A DNA stretch of 64,000 nucleotides from Halovulum marinum (GTDB taxonomy: Bacteria; Pseudomonadota; Alphaproteobacteria; Rhodobacterales; Rhodobacteraceae), in assembly GCF_009697225.1 (NCBI RefSeq), contig NZ_WIND01000001.1:310001-374000 (forward strand), given 5' to 3'. The notes under the pieces were generated by a model that was not told where the DNA came from, searched no databases, and saw nothing but the letters and a program-made list of their open reading frames with translations. The position numbers and the translations under genes were made by a program. How positions within the stretch are numbered: the first letter of the stretch is position 1; each line of letters starts with the position of its first letter. Shown one piece after another: positions 38,130 to 46,889 of this stretch.

Positions 38130-39419
38130 ATGACCGCACCGCTGCGCATCGCGATCGCCGGACTCGGGACCGTCGGCAGCGGGCTGATCCGCATTCTGCA
38201 GACCCATCCGGACCTGCTGGCGCGCCGGGCCGGCCGCCCGATCGAGATCGTCGCCGTCACCGCCCGCTCGCGCGGCAAGGACCGCGGCGTCGAGCTGTCG
38301 GGCTACGGCTGGGAGGACGACCCGGTGGTGCTGGCCCGGCGCGACGACATCGAGCTGTTCGTCGAGGTGATGGGCGGCGAGGACGGCCCCGCCAAGGCCG
38401 CGACCGAGGCCGCGCTGGCCGCCGGCAAGCACGTCGTCACCGCCAACAAGGCGATGCTGGCGCGGCATGGCTTCGCGCTGGCCCGGCAGGCGGAAGACAG
38501 CAACGTCGCGCTGCGCTTCGAGGCCGCCGTCGCCGGCGGCATCCCCTGCGTCAAGGCGCTGACCGAGGGGCTGGCCGGCAACGCCGTCTCGCGCGTGCTG
38601 GGGGTGATGAACGGCACCTGCAACTACATCCTGACCGAGATGGAGCGCACCGGCGGCGACTACGACAACATCCTCGCCGACGCGCAGCGGCTGGGCTACG
38701 CCGAGGCCGACCCGTCGTTCGACGTCGGCGGCCAGGACGCGGCGCAGAAGCTGGCGCTGCTGTCCGCGACCGCCTTCGGCACCCAGGTCGACTACGACGG
38801 GATCAAGATCGAGGGTATCGAGCGCATCACCCTGACCGACATCCGCTACGCCCGCGATCTGGGCTACCGGATCAAGCTGCTCGGCGTCGCCGCGCAGACC
38901 GGCGAGGGGGTCGAGCAGCGGATGCAGCCCTGCCTGGTGCCGATGTCCTCGCCGCTGGGCCAGCTCGAGGGCGTGGCCAACATGGTGGTGCTGGAGGGCG
39001 ACGCCGTCGGGCAGACCGTCTACCAGGGGCCGGGCGCCGGCGCCGGTCCGACCGCCTCGGCGGTGATGGCCGACATCATCGACATCGCCCGCGGCCTGGT
39101 GATCCCGGCGTTCGGCGTGCCCACCGCCGATCTGGCCGCGCCGGTGCGCAGCGGCAGCTCGGCCGGCGCGCCGTACTACCTGCGGCTGGAGCTTGCCGAC
39201 CGGCCGGGAACGCTGGCACAGGTCGCCGACGCGCTGGGACAGGCCGGCATCTCGATCGACCGCATGCGCCAGATCCAGCACGAATCGGACGCCGCGGCGC
39301 CGGTGCTGATCGTCACGCACGGCTGCACCCGCGCCGCGCTCGACGGGGCGCTGCGCCGGATCGGCGCGCTGGACGTCGCCACCGCCGCGCCCGTCGCCTA
39401 CCGCATCGAGCCGGTTTGA
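38130..39419 (+). CDS. hom: Homoserine dehydrogenase
   Basis: The protein is 429 residues, standard length. The Rossmann motif is GLGTVGSGLI, catalytic-domain motifs are VTANKAMLARHG, FEAAVAGGIPCVKALTEGLAGN and MNGTCNYILTEME, and EADPSFDVGGQDAAQKLALL is also conserved. A C-terminal ACT domain (YYLRLELADRPGTLAQVADALG) suggests feedback control by threonine. It reduces aspartate semialdehyde to homoserine. AGGGGACTTCC precedes the ATG. Confidence 0.96.
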   Translation: MTAPLRIAIAGLGTVGSGLIRILQTHPDLLARRAGRPIEIVAVTARSRGKDRGVELSGYGWEDDPVVLARRDDIELFVEVMGGEDGPAKAATEAALAAGKHVVTANKAMLARHGFALARQAEDSNVALRFEAAVAGGIPCVKALTEGLAGNAVSRVLGVMNGTCNYILTEMERTGGDYDNILADAQRLGYAEADPSFDVGGQDAAQKLALLSATAFGTQVDYDGIKIEGIERITLTDIRYARDLGYRIKLLGVAAQTGEGVEQRMQPCLVPMSSPLGQLEGVANMVVLEGDAVGQTVYQGPGAGAGPTASAVMADIIDIARGLVIPAFGVPTADLAAPVRSGSSAGAPYYLRLELADRPGTLAQVADALGQAGISIDRMRQIQHESDAAAPVLIVTHGCTRAALDGALRRIGALDVATAAPVAYRIEPV

Positions 39420-39427
39420 AGCCGGCG

Positions 39428-39456
39428 CGCCGCGCTGCGGCCTTCCCCGCGCGGCG
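39428..39456 (+). terminator. Hairpin downstream of hom, possible terminator
   Basis: CGCCGCGC at 39428-39435 pairs perfectly with GCGCGGCG at 39449-39456 around a 13-nt loop, nine bases after the hom stop. There is no T run, so termination is uncertain. Confidence 0.35.
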
Positions 39457-39505
39457 ACACCCGTGTAGACCCGGTAGCTGAACGGTCCGCATCAGGAGGA
39501 ACTCA

Positions 39506-40468
39506 ATGGCCGACGAACTCTTCGCCGACAGGATGCTGTCGCTGGGCCTTGCCCGCGTCTCGGAAGCCGCGGCGATCGCAAGCGCCAAGCTGATCGGCAC
39601 CGGTGACGAGAAGGCGGCCGACCAGGCGGCCGTGGACGCCATGCGCAAGCAGCTGAACATGCTGGACATTTCCGGCGTCGTCGTCATCGGCGAGGGCGAG
39701 CGCGACGAGGCGCCGATGCTGTACATCGGCGAAGAGGTCGGCACCGGCGACGGGCCGGGTGTGGACATCGCGCTGGACCCGCTGGAGGGCACCACGCTGA
39801 CCGCCAAGGACATGCCGAACGCGCTGGCGGTGATTGCCATGGGGCCGCGCAACTCGATGCTGCACGCGCCCGACGTCTACATGGACAAGCTGGCGATCGG
39901 CCCGGGCTATCCCGAGGGCCTGCTGCACCTGGACATGAGCCCGTCGGAGCGGGTGGCGGCGCTGGCCAGGCACCGCGGCTGCAGCCCGCGCGACATCATG
40001 GTCTGCGTGCTGGAGCGCCCGCGCCACACCGACCTGATCGCCGAGCTGCGCGACACCGGCGCCCGCATCCGCCTGATCACCGACGGCGACGTGGCCGGCG
40101 TGATCCACACCGCCGAGGCTCGCAAGACCGGCATCGACATGTACATGGGCGCCGGCGGCGCCCCCGAGGGCGTGCTGGCGGCCGCGGCGATGAAGTGCAT
40201 GGGCGGCCAGATCCAGGGCCGGCTCATGTTCCGCAACGACGACGAGCGCGGCCGCGCGACCAAGGCCGGGATCACCGATTTCGACCGGGTCTACTCGCGC
40301 GACGACATGGTTACCCAGGACGTGATCTTCGCCGCCACCGGCGTCACCGACGGCAGCCTGGTGTCGGGCGCGCGCCGCGACGGCGACTACCTGGAGACCG
40401 AGACCATCCTGATGCGCTCCAAGACCGGCTCGGTCCGCCGGCTGTTCTACCGTCAGAAGAACCAGTGA
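39506..40468 (+). CDS. glpX: Class II fructose-1,6-bisphosphatase GlpX
   Basis: The protein is 320 residues. The Li-sensitive phosphatase metal site is visible as GEGERDEAPMLYIGEEVGTG and DIALDPLEGTTLTA. AAMKCMGGQIQGRLMF and ATGVTDGSLVSGARR are conserved in GlpX. The enzyme works in gluconeogenesis and the Calvin-type pathway. A strong AGGAGGA lies five bases or so before the ATG. The stop overlaps a GTG start downstream. Confidence 0.95.
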   Translation: MADELFADRMLSLGLARVSEAAAIASAKLIGTGDEKAADQAAVDAMRKQLNMLDISGVVVIGEGERDEAPMLYIGEEVGTGDGPGVDIALDPLEGTTLTAKDMPNALAVIAMGPRNSMLHAPDVYMDKLAIGPGYPEGLLHLDMSPSERVAALARHRGCSPRDIMVCVLERPRHTDLIAELRDTGARIRLITDGDVAGVIHTAEARKTGIDMYMGAGGAPEGVLAAAAMKCMGGQIQGRLMFRNDDERGRATKAGITDFDRVYSRDDMVTQDVIFAATGVTDGSLVSGARRDGDYLETETILMRSKTGSVRRLFYRQKNQ

Positions 40469-40770
40469 CCCGCAAGGTCGGATACGGCGACAGCACCGAC
40501 CCCGCGGCCGCCCGCGCGGCGGCCGGGCCGGACGCGCCCGCGGAGCGCGGCCCCCGCTTCCCGCGCGGCGCCGTGATCGCGGCGCTGGCCTTCGCGGCCG
40601 GCGGCGCGGTCTGCCTGTTCCTGGCCCTGCGCGCGCTCGACGACGGCACCGTCGAACGCTTCGCCCTGTTCGCCGTCCTGGGCATCGGCCTGCTGGTCAC
40701 CGGGCTGTCCCGGCTGCTGAAGATGGCGCTGGGGCTGGCCCCGGGCGGAGGCCCGCGAGGCCGCCGGTGA
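40465..40770 (+). CDS. Small two-segment membrane protein, unrecognised
   Basis: The protein is 101 residues from GTG 40465, overlapping the glpX stop (GTGA). An Ala/Pro-rich N-terminus is followed by two hydrophobic segments (about 36-55 and 64-82) and a basic tail. No family recognised. Its own stop overlaps the recJ GTG start, so glpX, this gene and recJ form a continuously coupled string. Confidence 0.65.
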   Translation: MTRKVGYGDSTDPAAARAAAGPDAPAERGPRFPRGAVIAALAFAAGGAVCLFLALRALDDGTVERFALFAVLGIGLLVTGLSRLLKMALGLAPGGGPRGRR

Positions 40771-42518
40771 GCGATCCCTTCCTCGGTGTCGCGCGCTCCC
40801 TGACCGGCCGGCGCTGGACCGGCCCGCCGGCCGACCACATGCGCCTGGCGCAGGCGCTGGCGCAGCAGACCGGTCTGGCCGAGTCGATCTGCCTGATCCT
40901 CGCCCGCAGCGGCGTCTCCGCGCCCGAGGCCGAGGCCTATCTGGCCCCGACCCTGCGGGCGCTGATGCCCGATCCGTCGACGCTGAAGGACATGGACCGG
41001 GCGACCGAGATCGCTGCCGACCATCTGCAGCGGGGCAGCCGGGTCGCGATCTTCGCCGACTACGATGTCGACGGCGCCGCCTCGGCCGCGCTGCTGCACG
41101 ACTGGCTGGGCCGGGTGGGGGTGCAGCCGACGATCTATGTCCCCGACCGCGTCGACGAGGGCTACGGGCCGAACACCCCCGCCATGCAGCAACTGGCCGC
41201 CGATCACGCGCTGATCCTCTGCGTCGATTGCGGAACGCTGTCGCACGCGCCGATCGCCGCCGCCCGCGCGGCCGGCGCCGAGGTGATCGTGCTGGACCAC
41301 CACCTGGGCGGCGAGACCCTTCCGGACGCCGGCGCGGTGGTGAACCCGAATCGCCAGGACGAAGACGGCGAACTGGGCCATCTGTGTGCGGCCGGCGTCG
41401 TGTTCATGTTCCTGGTGTCGCTGAACCGCGCGCGCCGCGACGCGGGCGCCGCGACCCCCGACCTGATGGCGATGCTGGACCTGGTGGCGCTGGCCACCGT
41501 CGCCGACGTGGCGCCGCTGGTCGGCCTGAACCGGGCGCTGGTGCGGCAGGGGCTGGCGGTGATGGCGCGCCGGGCGCGGCCGGGGCTGGCCGCGCTTGCC
41601 GACACGGCCGGGCTGTCCGCGCCGCCCGCGCCCTACCACCTGGGCTATGTGCTGGGCCCGCGCATCAACGCCGGGGGCCGGGTCGGGCAGGCCGATCTGG
41701 GCACGCGGCTGCTGACCGAGACCGACCCGCAGCGCGCGGCGGCGCTGGCCGCCCGGCTCGACGCCTTCAACGTCGAGCGCCGCGCGATCGAGGCCGAGGT
41801 GCAGGCCCGGGCCATCGCCCAGGCCGAGGCGCGCGGCACCGACGCGCCGCTGGTCTGGGCCGCCGGCGAGGGCTGGCATCCGGGTGTCGTCGGCATCGTC
41901 GCCGCCCGCCTGAAAGAGGCGTTCAACCGGCCGGCGGTGGTGATCGGGCTGGACCGGGGCATCGGCAAGGGCTCCGGCCGGTCGGTGCCGGGCGTGGACC
42001 TGGGCGCCGCGGTCGCGGCCTGCACCGCCGAGGGCCTGCTGATGCGCGGCGGCGGCCACCGCATGGCGGCCGGCCTTACGGTCGCCGAGGCGCAATTGCC
42101 CGAGGCGATGGCGCGCCTGTCGGCGCTGCTGGCGCGGCAGGGCGCCGGAACCGCCGGGCCGGCGGACCTGCAGATCGGCGGCGTGCTCAGCGCCACGGCC
42201 GCCAGCGCCGACTTCGTCGAACTGCTGGAGCGCGCCGGCCCGTTCGGCGCGGGCGCGCCGCAGCCGCGCTTCGCCCTGCCCGACGTCCGGATCCGCAACG
42301 CCCGCCGCGTCGGCGAGACGCATCTGAGCCTGCGCGTGGGCGACGGCGCGGCGCAGATCCAAGCGATGGCGTTCGGCGCGTTCGACGGCCCGCTCGGCGC
42401 CGCGCTGTGCGCCGGCGACGGCACCGGCTGGCACCTGGCCGGGCGGCTGGAGATCGACGACTGGGGCGGGCGACGCAAGGCGCGGCTGCGGCTCGAGGAT
42501 GCCGCTCCGGCAAACTGA
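40767..42518 (+). CDS. recJ: Single-stranded-DNA-specific exonuclease RecJ
   Basis: The protein is 583 residues, near E. coli RecJ (577). DHH-family motifs are ADYDVDGAASAALL (I), CVDCGT (II), LDHHLGGE (III, DHH) and LATVADVAPL (IV). The DHHA1 motif is GGGHRMAAG. A C-terminal OB-fold region completes the RecJ plan. It acts 5' to 3' on single-stranded DNA in recombination and mismatch repair. The GTG at 40767 overlaps the preceding stop. Confidence 0.95.
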   Translation: MSDPFLGVARSLTGRRWTGPPADHMRLAQALAQQTGLAESICLILARSGVSAPEAEAYLAPTLRALMPDPSTLKDMDRATEIAADHLQRGSRVAIFADYDVDGAASAALLHDWLGRVGVQPTIYVPDRVDEGYGPNTPAMQQLAADHALILCVDCGTLSHAPIAAARAAGAEVIVLDHHLGGETLPDAGAVVNPNRQDEDGELGHLCAAGVVFMFLVSLNRARRDAGAATPDLMAMLDLVALATVADVAPLVGLNRALVRQGLAVMARRARPGLAALADTAGLSAPPAPYHLGYVLGPRINAGGRVGQADLGTRLLTETDPQRAAALAARLDAFNVERRAIEAEVQARAIAQAEARGTDAPLVWAAGEGWHPGVVGIVAARLKEAFNRPAVVIGLDRGIGKGSGRSVPGVDLGAAVAACTAEGLLMRGGGHRMAAGLTVAEAQLPEAMARLSALLARQGAGTAGPADLQIGGVLSATAASADFVELLERAGPFGAGAPQPRFALPDVRIRNARRVGETHLSLRVGDGAAQIQAMAFGAFDGPLGAALCAGDGTGWHLAGRLEIDDWGGRRKARLRLEDAAPAN

Positions 42519-42547
42519 AAAAAACGGATCGACCTGCAAAAATGCGC

Positions 42548-42576
42548 TTGAACCCCATCGGCTAAGACAGTAGCTA
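42548..42576 (+). promoter_or_regulatory. Sigma-70-type promoter of the tRNA-Glu gene
   Basis: TTGAAC at 42548-42553 and TAGCTA at 42571-42576 are spaced by 17 bp and lie 18 bp before the mature tRNA start, in a locally AT-rich stretch after recJ. Confidence 0.6.
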
Positions 42577-42594
42577 GAGCGCCACGAAAGCGGA

Positions 42595-42670
42595 GCGCCC
42601 ATCGTCTAGTGGTCTAGGACGCCGCCCTTTCACGGCGGAAACACGGGTTCGAGTCCCGTTGGGCGTGCCA
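42595..42670 (+). tRNA. tRNA-Glu (anticodon TTC)
   Basis: The cloverleaf can be drawn fully. Acceptor GCGCCCA at 42595-42601 pairs with TGGGCGT. The D arm contains TCTAGTGGTCTAGGA. The anticodon stem CCGCC/GGCGG has loop CTTTCAC with TTC at 42629-42631. The T arm is CGGGTTCGAGTCCCG, the discriminator is G and CCA is encoded. It reads glutamate codons. Confidence 0.97.
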
Positions 42671-42714
42671 CTTTCGTATTCGACCCCTGGAATCGTCGGG
42701 TTTCCCGAAAAAAC

Positions 42715-42742
42715 GTGGCCCACGAATTCGGCGTGGGGCCAC
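42715..42742 (+). terminator. Strong hairpin downstream of tRNA-Glu
   Basis: GTGGCCCACG at 42715-42724 pairs with CGTGGGGCCAC at 42732-42742 (one bulged G) around a 7-nt loop. It lies 44 bp after the tRNA. It is likely the end of the tRNA transcript, though no T run follows. Confidence 0.45.
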
Positions 42743-42836
42743 CTTCGCCACGCATGATTCCGCATCACGTTCATCGCCAGTTCCGCCATCCGGCGGCGTC
42801 CTTCGTGTAGACTGCGGCGGTCTCGGCCTTGGTACA

Positions 42837-43007
42837 TGCGAGTACCGGCGGCCCTCGGTGGTGGCGCCCGTCGCCGCCGGCCTGTGGCCCGAATTGGCGG
42901 GACCGCTCAACGTTGCAGCGGGGCTTGGCTGGATGGCGGTCTTCGCGGGGGGCACCGTCCTCTACGGTTCCCTGTTGCTACGGTTGCCTGCAGCGAGGCG
43001 GATCTGA
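42837..43007 (+). pseudogene. C-terminal remnant resembling NnrS
   Basis: In the frame ending at TGA 43005-43007 the last 49 codons read as a membrane-protein terminus. VVAPVAAGLWPELAGPLN is followed by AAGLGWMAVFAGGTVLYGSLLLR. Its W-x3-F-x5-Y-G-x2-L spacing is that of the last segment of NnrS, the haem/copper membrane protein of denitrifiers. The frame upstream is not membrane-like and has no good start, so only the 3' end survives. A second membrane-like snippet (TGWLAFILGYAVHV) follows in another frame near 43018-43060. This fits decay of a nitric-oxide-related gene beside the nar locus; the family match was made by eye. Confidence 0.35.
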
Positions 43008-43147
43008 CGGTTCAAGGCGACGGGTTGGCTCGCGTTCATCCTGGGTTATGCGGTTCACGTTCGATCGGCCTAGTCAGCACGGCGACGGCCTTGCAAACAT
43101 CGGGATGCGCCCCGGCGATGCCGGGCATGGGTTTCGTTGTCAGGCCA

Positions 43148-43846
43148 TCAGCTTGAATGATCGTCGATCAGCGGATTGGGTTTGGCGAAGTGCTCAAGAT
43201 CCGCCTGATTGCCGATGGTGATGCGGGTTCCGTTCACAGCTACACCGTAAGGTTGCAGGCTCTTGAAGGCACGAGAGAGGTTTTCCGGGGTCATGCCCAA
43301 CACCGACGCGAGCCGGCGCTTCTCGAAATCGAGCTCGAAAACAGCCCCGCCGCCAGCGTGCTTCTGTTGTCTGAGCAGGTAATTCGCAAGCCGCTCGAGC
43401 GACGTTCGGAGCTTCAGGTCCTTCTGGGCCCTGATGACGGAGCGATAGCCCTGCGCCAGTTCCGTGACGATCGCGCGGGCAAAGTTGCCGTCGGCGTCGA
43501 AAACCGCACGCACGTCCTGGCTGGGGATCAGGGCGATCCGGCTTTTTTCCAGCGTGCGCGCCGACATCAGATAAGGCGCGTCCTTGATCGTTGCGGCAAG
43601 GATGAAGGTCGAAACGGGGCGAACGGTCGCCATGCTCGTTTCCCGGCCGTTCCACGAAGAGAACAGATCGACCGAACCCGATATCACGATGTGGAAAAAG
43701 TCGCTGGGATCCCCTTCAGTGATCAATTCCATCTGTGCAGGAAAGTTCTGCACATAGGCGCCACGCATCAGGGATGCGAAATTCTCATCCGCCATCCGCG
43801 AGAAGAGGTTCAGCTTTCGCACATCCTGGTATTCTGAACCGGGCAT
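43148..43846 (-). CDS. narR: Crp/Fnr-family nitrate-responsive regulator NarR
   Basis: The protein is 232 residues from ATG 43846 (AGGGGAT upstream; a TTG at 43876 is an alternative). The N-terminal cyclic-nucleotide-binding-like domain (MELITEGDPSDFFHIVISGSVDLFS) lacks the N-terminal cysteines of FNR, so it does not carry an FNR-type iron-sulphur cluster. The C-terminal helix-turn-helix is KRRLASVLGMTPENLSRAFKSL. A cysteine-free CRP/FNR protein divergent from a fused narK is exactly the Paracoccus narR arrangement, where NarR activates nar expression with nitrate or nitrite. Dnr/Nnr-type NO sensing is the alternative. Confidence 0.82.
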   Translation of the reverse strand: MPGSEYQDVRKLNLFSRMADENFASLMRGAYVQNFPAQMELITEGDPSDFFHIVISGSVDLFSSWNGRETSMATVRPVSTFILAATIKDAPYLMSARTLEKSRIALIPSQDVRAVFDADGNFARAIVTELAQGYRSVIRAQKDLKLRTSLERLANYLLRQQKHAGGGAVFELDFEKRRLASVLGMTPENLSRAFKSLQPYGVAVNGTRITIGNQADLEHFAKPNPLIDDHSS

Positions 43847-43891
43847 GTCATCCCCTGCGCCTCGATTGATTAACAATCGTCATAAAGATGA

Positions 43892-43905
43892 TTGATTAAT
43901 ATCAA
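43892..43905. promoter_or_regulatory. Perfect FNR-type box between narR and narK
   Basis: TTGAT-TAAT-ATCAA matches the FNR consensus TTGAT-N4-ATCAA in all ten positions. It lies 46 bp upstream of the narR start and about 200 bp before narK. It would give oxygen control of narR, narK or both. Confidence 0.75.
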
Positions 43906-44006
43906 CCCATAAGCCGGCCTGTGCAGCTTGAACACTTGATCCGCATCGCGTGCCGGGCGGCAAATTTATGCCATCCATTTTTTTTCGCCATCGTTTTCGT
44001 CATTTC

Positions 44007-44020
44007 ATGATCCAGATCAA
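44007..44020. promoter_or_regulatory. Second FNR/NarR-type box upstream of narK
   Basis: ATGAT-CCAG-ATCAA matches nine of ten consensus positions and is centred about 88 bp before the narK ATG, so a start site 40 bp downstream of it would be well placed. It is a candidate activator site for FNR or NarR at the narK promoter. Confidence 0.6.
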
Positions 44021-44101
44021 GTCGTCCGCGCCGCTCCGGCCTCAGGTCTGTCGCCAAGCCCCGTGCAGGGGTGACAGCGTCCTTCTTGCCGGAGCCCTGC
44101 C

Positions 44102-46825
44102 ATGCAGACCGCAGCCACAGCTACCCGCGCCGATCAGACGCGCGCCCTTGGCCTGAGCACGATTTCCTTCACCGCCTGTTTCGCGGTGTGGACGATCTTT
44201 TCAATCATCGGTGTCGCCATCAAGGCCGAGCTGGGACTGAGCGAATCCGAGTTCGGTCTGCTGGTGGCAACGCCGATCCTGACCGGGTCCATCACCCGGT
44301 TGTTCCTGGGCGTCTGGACCGAGAAATACGGCGGACGTCTGGTGTTCTCGGCGCAGATGATCCTGACGGCGATCGCCACCTGGGCGCTCACGCTGGCGGA
44401 CAGCTACGTCATGTACCTGGTCGCGGCCCTCGGGATCGGCCTGGCGGGCGGGTCCTTCATCATCGGCGTGGCCTATGTCAGCCGCTGGTACGACGCCGGC
44501 CACCAGGGCACGGCGCTGGGTATCTTCGGCGCGGGCAATGTCGGCGCGGCCGTCACCAAGTTCGTCGCCCCCTTCGTCATGGTCGCCTATGGCTGGCACG
44601 GCGTGGCCTATGTGTGGGCCGCGGGACTTGCCGTCATCGGTGTGCTGTTCTTCCTGCTGGCCAAGGACGATCCGGAACTGGTGGAACGGCGCAAGACCGG
44701 GGCAAGGGCGCCCTCGCTCGCCCAGCAGTTCGCGCCGCTGAGGAACCTGCAGGTCTGGCGGTTCTCGCTCTACTACTTCTTCGTCTTCGGCGCGTTCGTG
44801 GCGTTGGCGCTGTGGATGCCGCACTACCTGATCGGCGTCTACGGCGTGGACGTGAAGACGGCGGGCATGGCCGCGGCCTCGTTCAGCCTGTCGGCTTCGC
44901 TTTTCCGCGCCTATGGCGGACATCTGAGCGACAAGTTCGGCGCGCGCCAGGTCATGTACTGGACCTTTGGCTTCGCGCTGGTCCTGCTGTTCATGCTGTC
45001 CTACCCGCCGACCGACTACGTGATTCAGGGCAAGGACGGCACGATCACCTTCTCCACCTCGATGGGATTCTGGCCGTTCATCGCTGTCCTGTTCACGCTC
45101 GGGTTCTTCATGAGCCTCGGCAAGGCAGCGGTGTTCAAGCACATCCCCGTCTACTATCCGAACCATGTCGGCGCGGTCGGTGGCCTTGTCGGCATGATCG
45201 GTGGGCTTGGCGGCTTCGTCCTGCCGATCATCTTCGGCGCGGCGCTGGATCTGACCGGCATCTACACCTCGGCCTTCGCGATCCTGTTCGGCCTTGTCGC
45301 CCTTGCGCTTGCCTGGATGCACCTGTCCATCCGCGCCATGGAACGCGCGGCCCAGGGCCGGGCGCTCGACGACCTGCCGAGCCTGCCCGAATTGCAGGAC
45401 ATCCACGTTCCGGGCAAGACGGTCATGCCACGGGTGCTGCAGGACTGGTGGCCGGAAGATCCCGAGTTCTGGAATGAAAGGGGCCGGGCGGTCGCCCGCC
45501 GCAACCTCTGGATCTCGATCCCCGCGCTGCTGCTGGCGTTCTCGGTCTGGATGGTGTGGTCGGTCGTCGTCGCGCGCCTGCCCGCCATCGGGTTCGACTT
45601 CACGCCGGGCCAGCTGTTCTGGCTGGCGGCGCTGCCGGGGCTTTCGGGCGCGACGCTGCGGATCTTCTACAGCTTCATGGTGCCGGTTTTCGGCGGGCGG
45701 CTGTGGACGACGCTTTCGACCGCCTCGCTGCTGCTGCCCGCCATGGGCATCGGATACGCGGTGCAGAATCCCGACACGCCTTACCTGATCTTCCTCGTCC
45801 TTGCCCTTCTGTGCGGTTTCGGCGGCGGCAATTTCGCCTCCAGCATGGCCAATATCGGTTACTTCTTCCCGAAGGCCGAAAAGGGCAATGCGCTGGCGCT
45901 GAATGCAGGCCTGGGCAACCTGGGCGTGTCGGTGATGCAGTTCCTCGTGCCCATCGTCATCACGGCGGGTGTGTTCGGTGCGCTCGGCGGACAGCCGCAA
46001 ACCATGTCCGACGGTGGACAACTGTGGATGCAGAACGCCGGTTTCGTCTGGGTGCCCTTCATCCTTGCCGCCACCATCGCCGCCTGGCTGGGCATGAACG
46101 ACATCGCCGACGCGCGCGCCAGCTTCGCCGACCAGGCGGTGATCTTCGGCCGCAAGCACAACTGGCTGATGTGCGTCCTCTACACCGGCACCTTCGGCAG
46201 CTTCATCGGCTACTCGGCTGGCTTCCCGCTGCTGACCCGGCTTGCCTTTCCGGATGTGAACGCGCTCAACTACGTTTTTCTCGGGCCGCTGGTGGGCGCG
46301 CTCAGCCGCGCCGGAACCGGCTGGGTCAGCGATCGCTTCGGCGGGGGCCGGGTGACGTTCTGGACCTTTGGCGCGATGATCGCGGCCACCTTCGGCGTGA
46401 TCTTCTTCCTCGGCGTCGGCTCGTTCATCGGCTTCTTCGCCTGCTTCATCGCGCTGTTCTTCCTGACCGGTGTCGGCAACGCATCGACCTTCCAGATGAT
46501 CCCGGTGATCATGGGCCGCGAAGTGCCGCGCCTGATGCCGCATCTGGGTCTCGACGAACGCAAGCGCCAGATCGCCATGGAGTCGGGCGCGATCACGGCC
46601 TTCACGTCGGCGATCGCGGCCTACGGCGCCTTCTTCATTCCCAAGGCCTACGGCACCTCCATCGCGATGACCGGCTCGGCCGTCGGGGCGCTGTGGGCCT
46701 TCCTGGCCTTCTATGTGATCTGCATCGCGATCACCTGGGCCGTCTACACGCGTCCCGGCGGCCTGCTGCACGACATCGAACACGGGCGCGGCACCACCGG
46801 CGCCACCGCCCAGCCCGCGCAATGA
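44102..46825 (+). CDS. narK: Fused NarK1-NarK2 nitrate/nitrite transporter
   Basis: The protein is 907 residues, twice the size of a normal NarK, with two complete major facilitator halves joined around residues 415-470. The first (RADQTRALGLSTISFTACFAVW, then FGAGNVGAAVTKFVAPFV) is NarK1-like, the proton-linked nitrate importer. The second (NLWISIPALLLAFSVWMVWSVVV, then NAGLGNLGVSVMQFLVP) is NarK2-like, the nitrate/nitrite antiporter. This fusion is known from Paracoccus. GGAG lies seven bases before the ATG. It is first in the operon, 64 bp before narG. Confidence 0.95.
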   Translation: MQTAATATRADQTRALGLSTISFTACFAVWTIFSIIGVAIKAELGLSESEFGLLVATPILTGSITRLFLGVWTEKYGGRLVFSAQMILTAIATWALTLADSYVMYLVAALGIGLAGGSFIIGVAYVSRWYDAGHQGTALGIFGAGNVGAAVTKFVAPFVMVAYGWHGVAYVWAAGLAVIGVLFFLLAKDDPELVERRKTGARAPSLAQQFAPLRNLQVWRFSLYYFFVFGAFVALALWMPHYLIGVYGVDVKTAGMAAASFSLSASLFRAYGGHLSDKFGARQVMYWTFGFALVLLFMLSYPPTDYVIQGKDGTITFSTSMGFWPFIAVLFTLGFFMSLGKAAVFKHIPVYYPNHVGAVGGLVGMIGGLGGFVLPIIFGAALDLTGIYTSAFAILFGLVALALAWMHLSIRAMERAAQGRALDDLPSLPELQDIHVPGKTVMPRVLQDWWPEDPEFWNERGRAVARRNLWISIPALLLAFSVWMVWSVVVARLPAIGFDFTPGQLFWLAALPGLSGATLRIFYSFMVPVFGGRLWTTLSTASLLLPAMGIGYAVQNPDTPYLIFLVLALLCGFGGGNFASSMANIGYFFPKAEKGNALALNAGLGNLGVSVMQFLVPIVITAGVFGALGGQPQTMSDGGQLWMQNAGFVWVPFILAATIAAWLGMNDIADARASFADQAVIFGRKHNWLMCVLYTGTFGSFIGYSAGFPLLTRLAFPDVNALNYVFLGPLVGALSRAGTGWVSDRFGGGRVTFWTFGAMIAATFGVIFFLGVGSFIGFFACFIALFFLTGVGNASTFQMIPVIMGREVPRLMPHLGLDERKRQIAMESGAITAFTSAIAAYGAFFIPKAYGTSIAMTGSAVGALWAFLAFYVICIAITWAVYTRPGGLLHDIEHGRGTTGATAQPAQ

Positions 46826-46889
46826 TCCGACAGAACGGACGCGCGCCGTTCGCCGTCACCCGGACCCGGATACCCGAAAGGACTGCAAG

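Noticed and set aside
43148-43846. Oxygen-sensing FNR protein
   Set aside because: The N-terminal cysteine cluster of FNR is missing, so the NarR/Dnr type is preferred.
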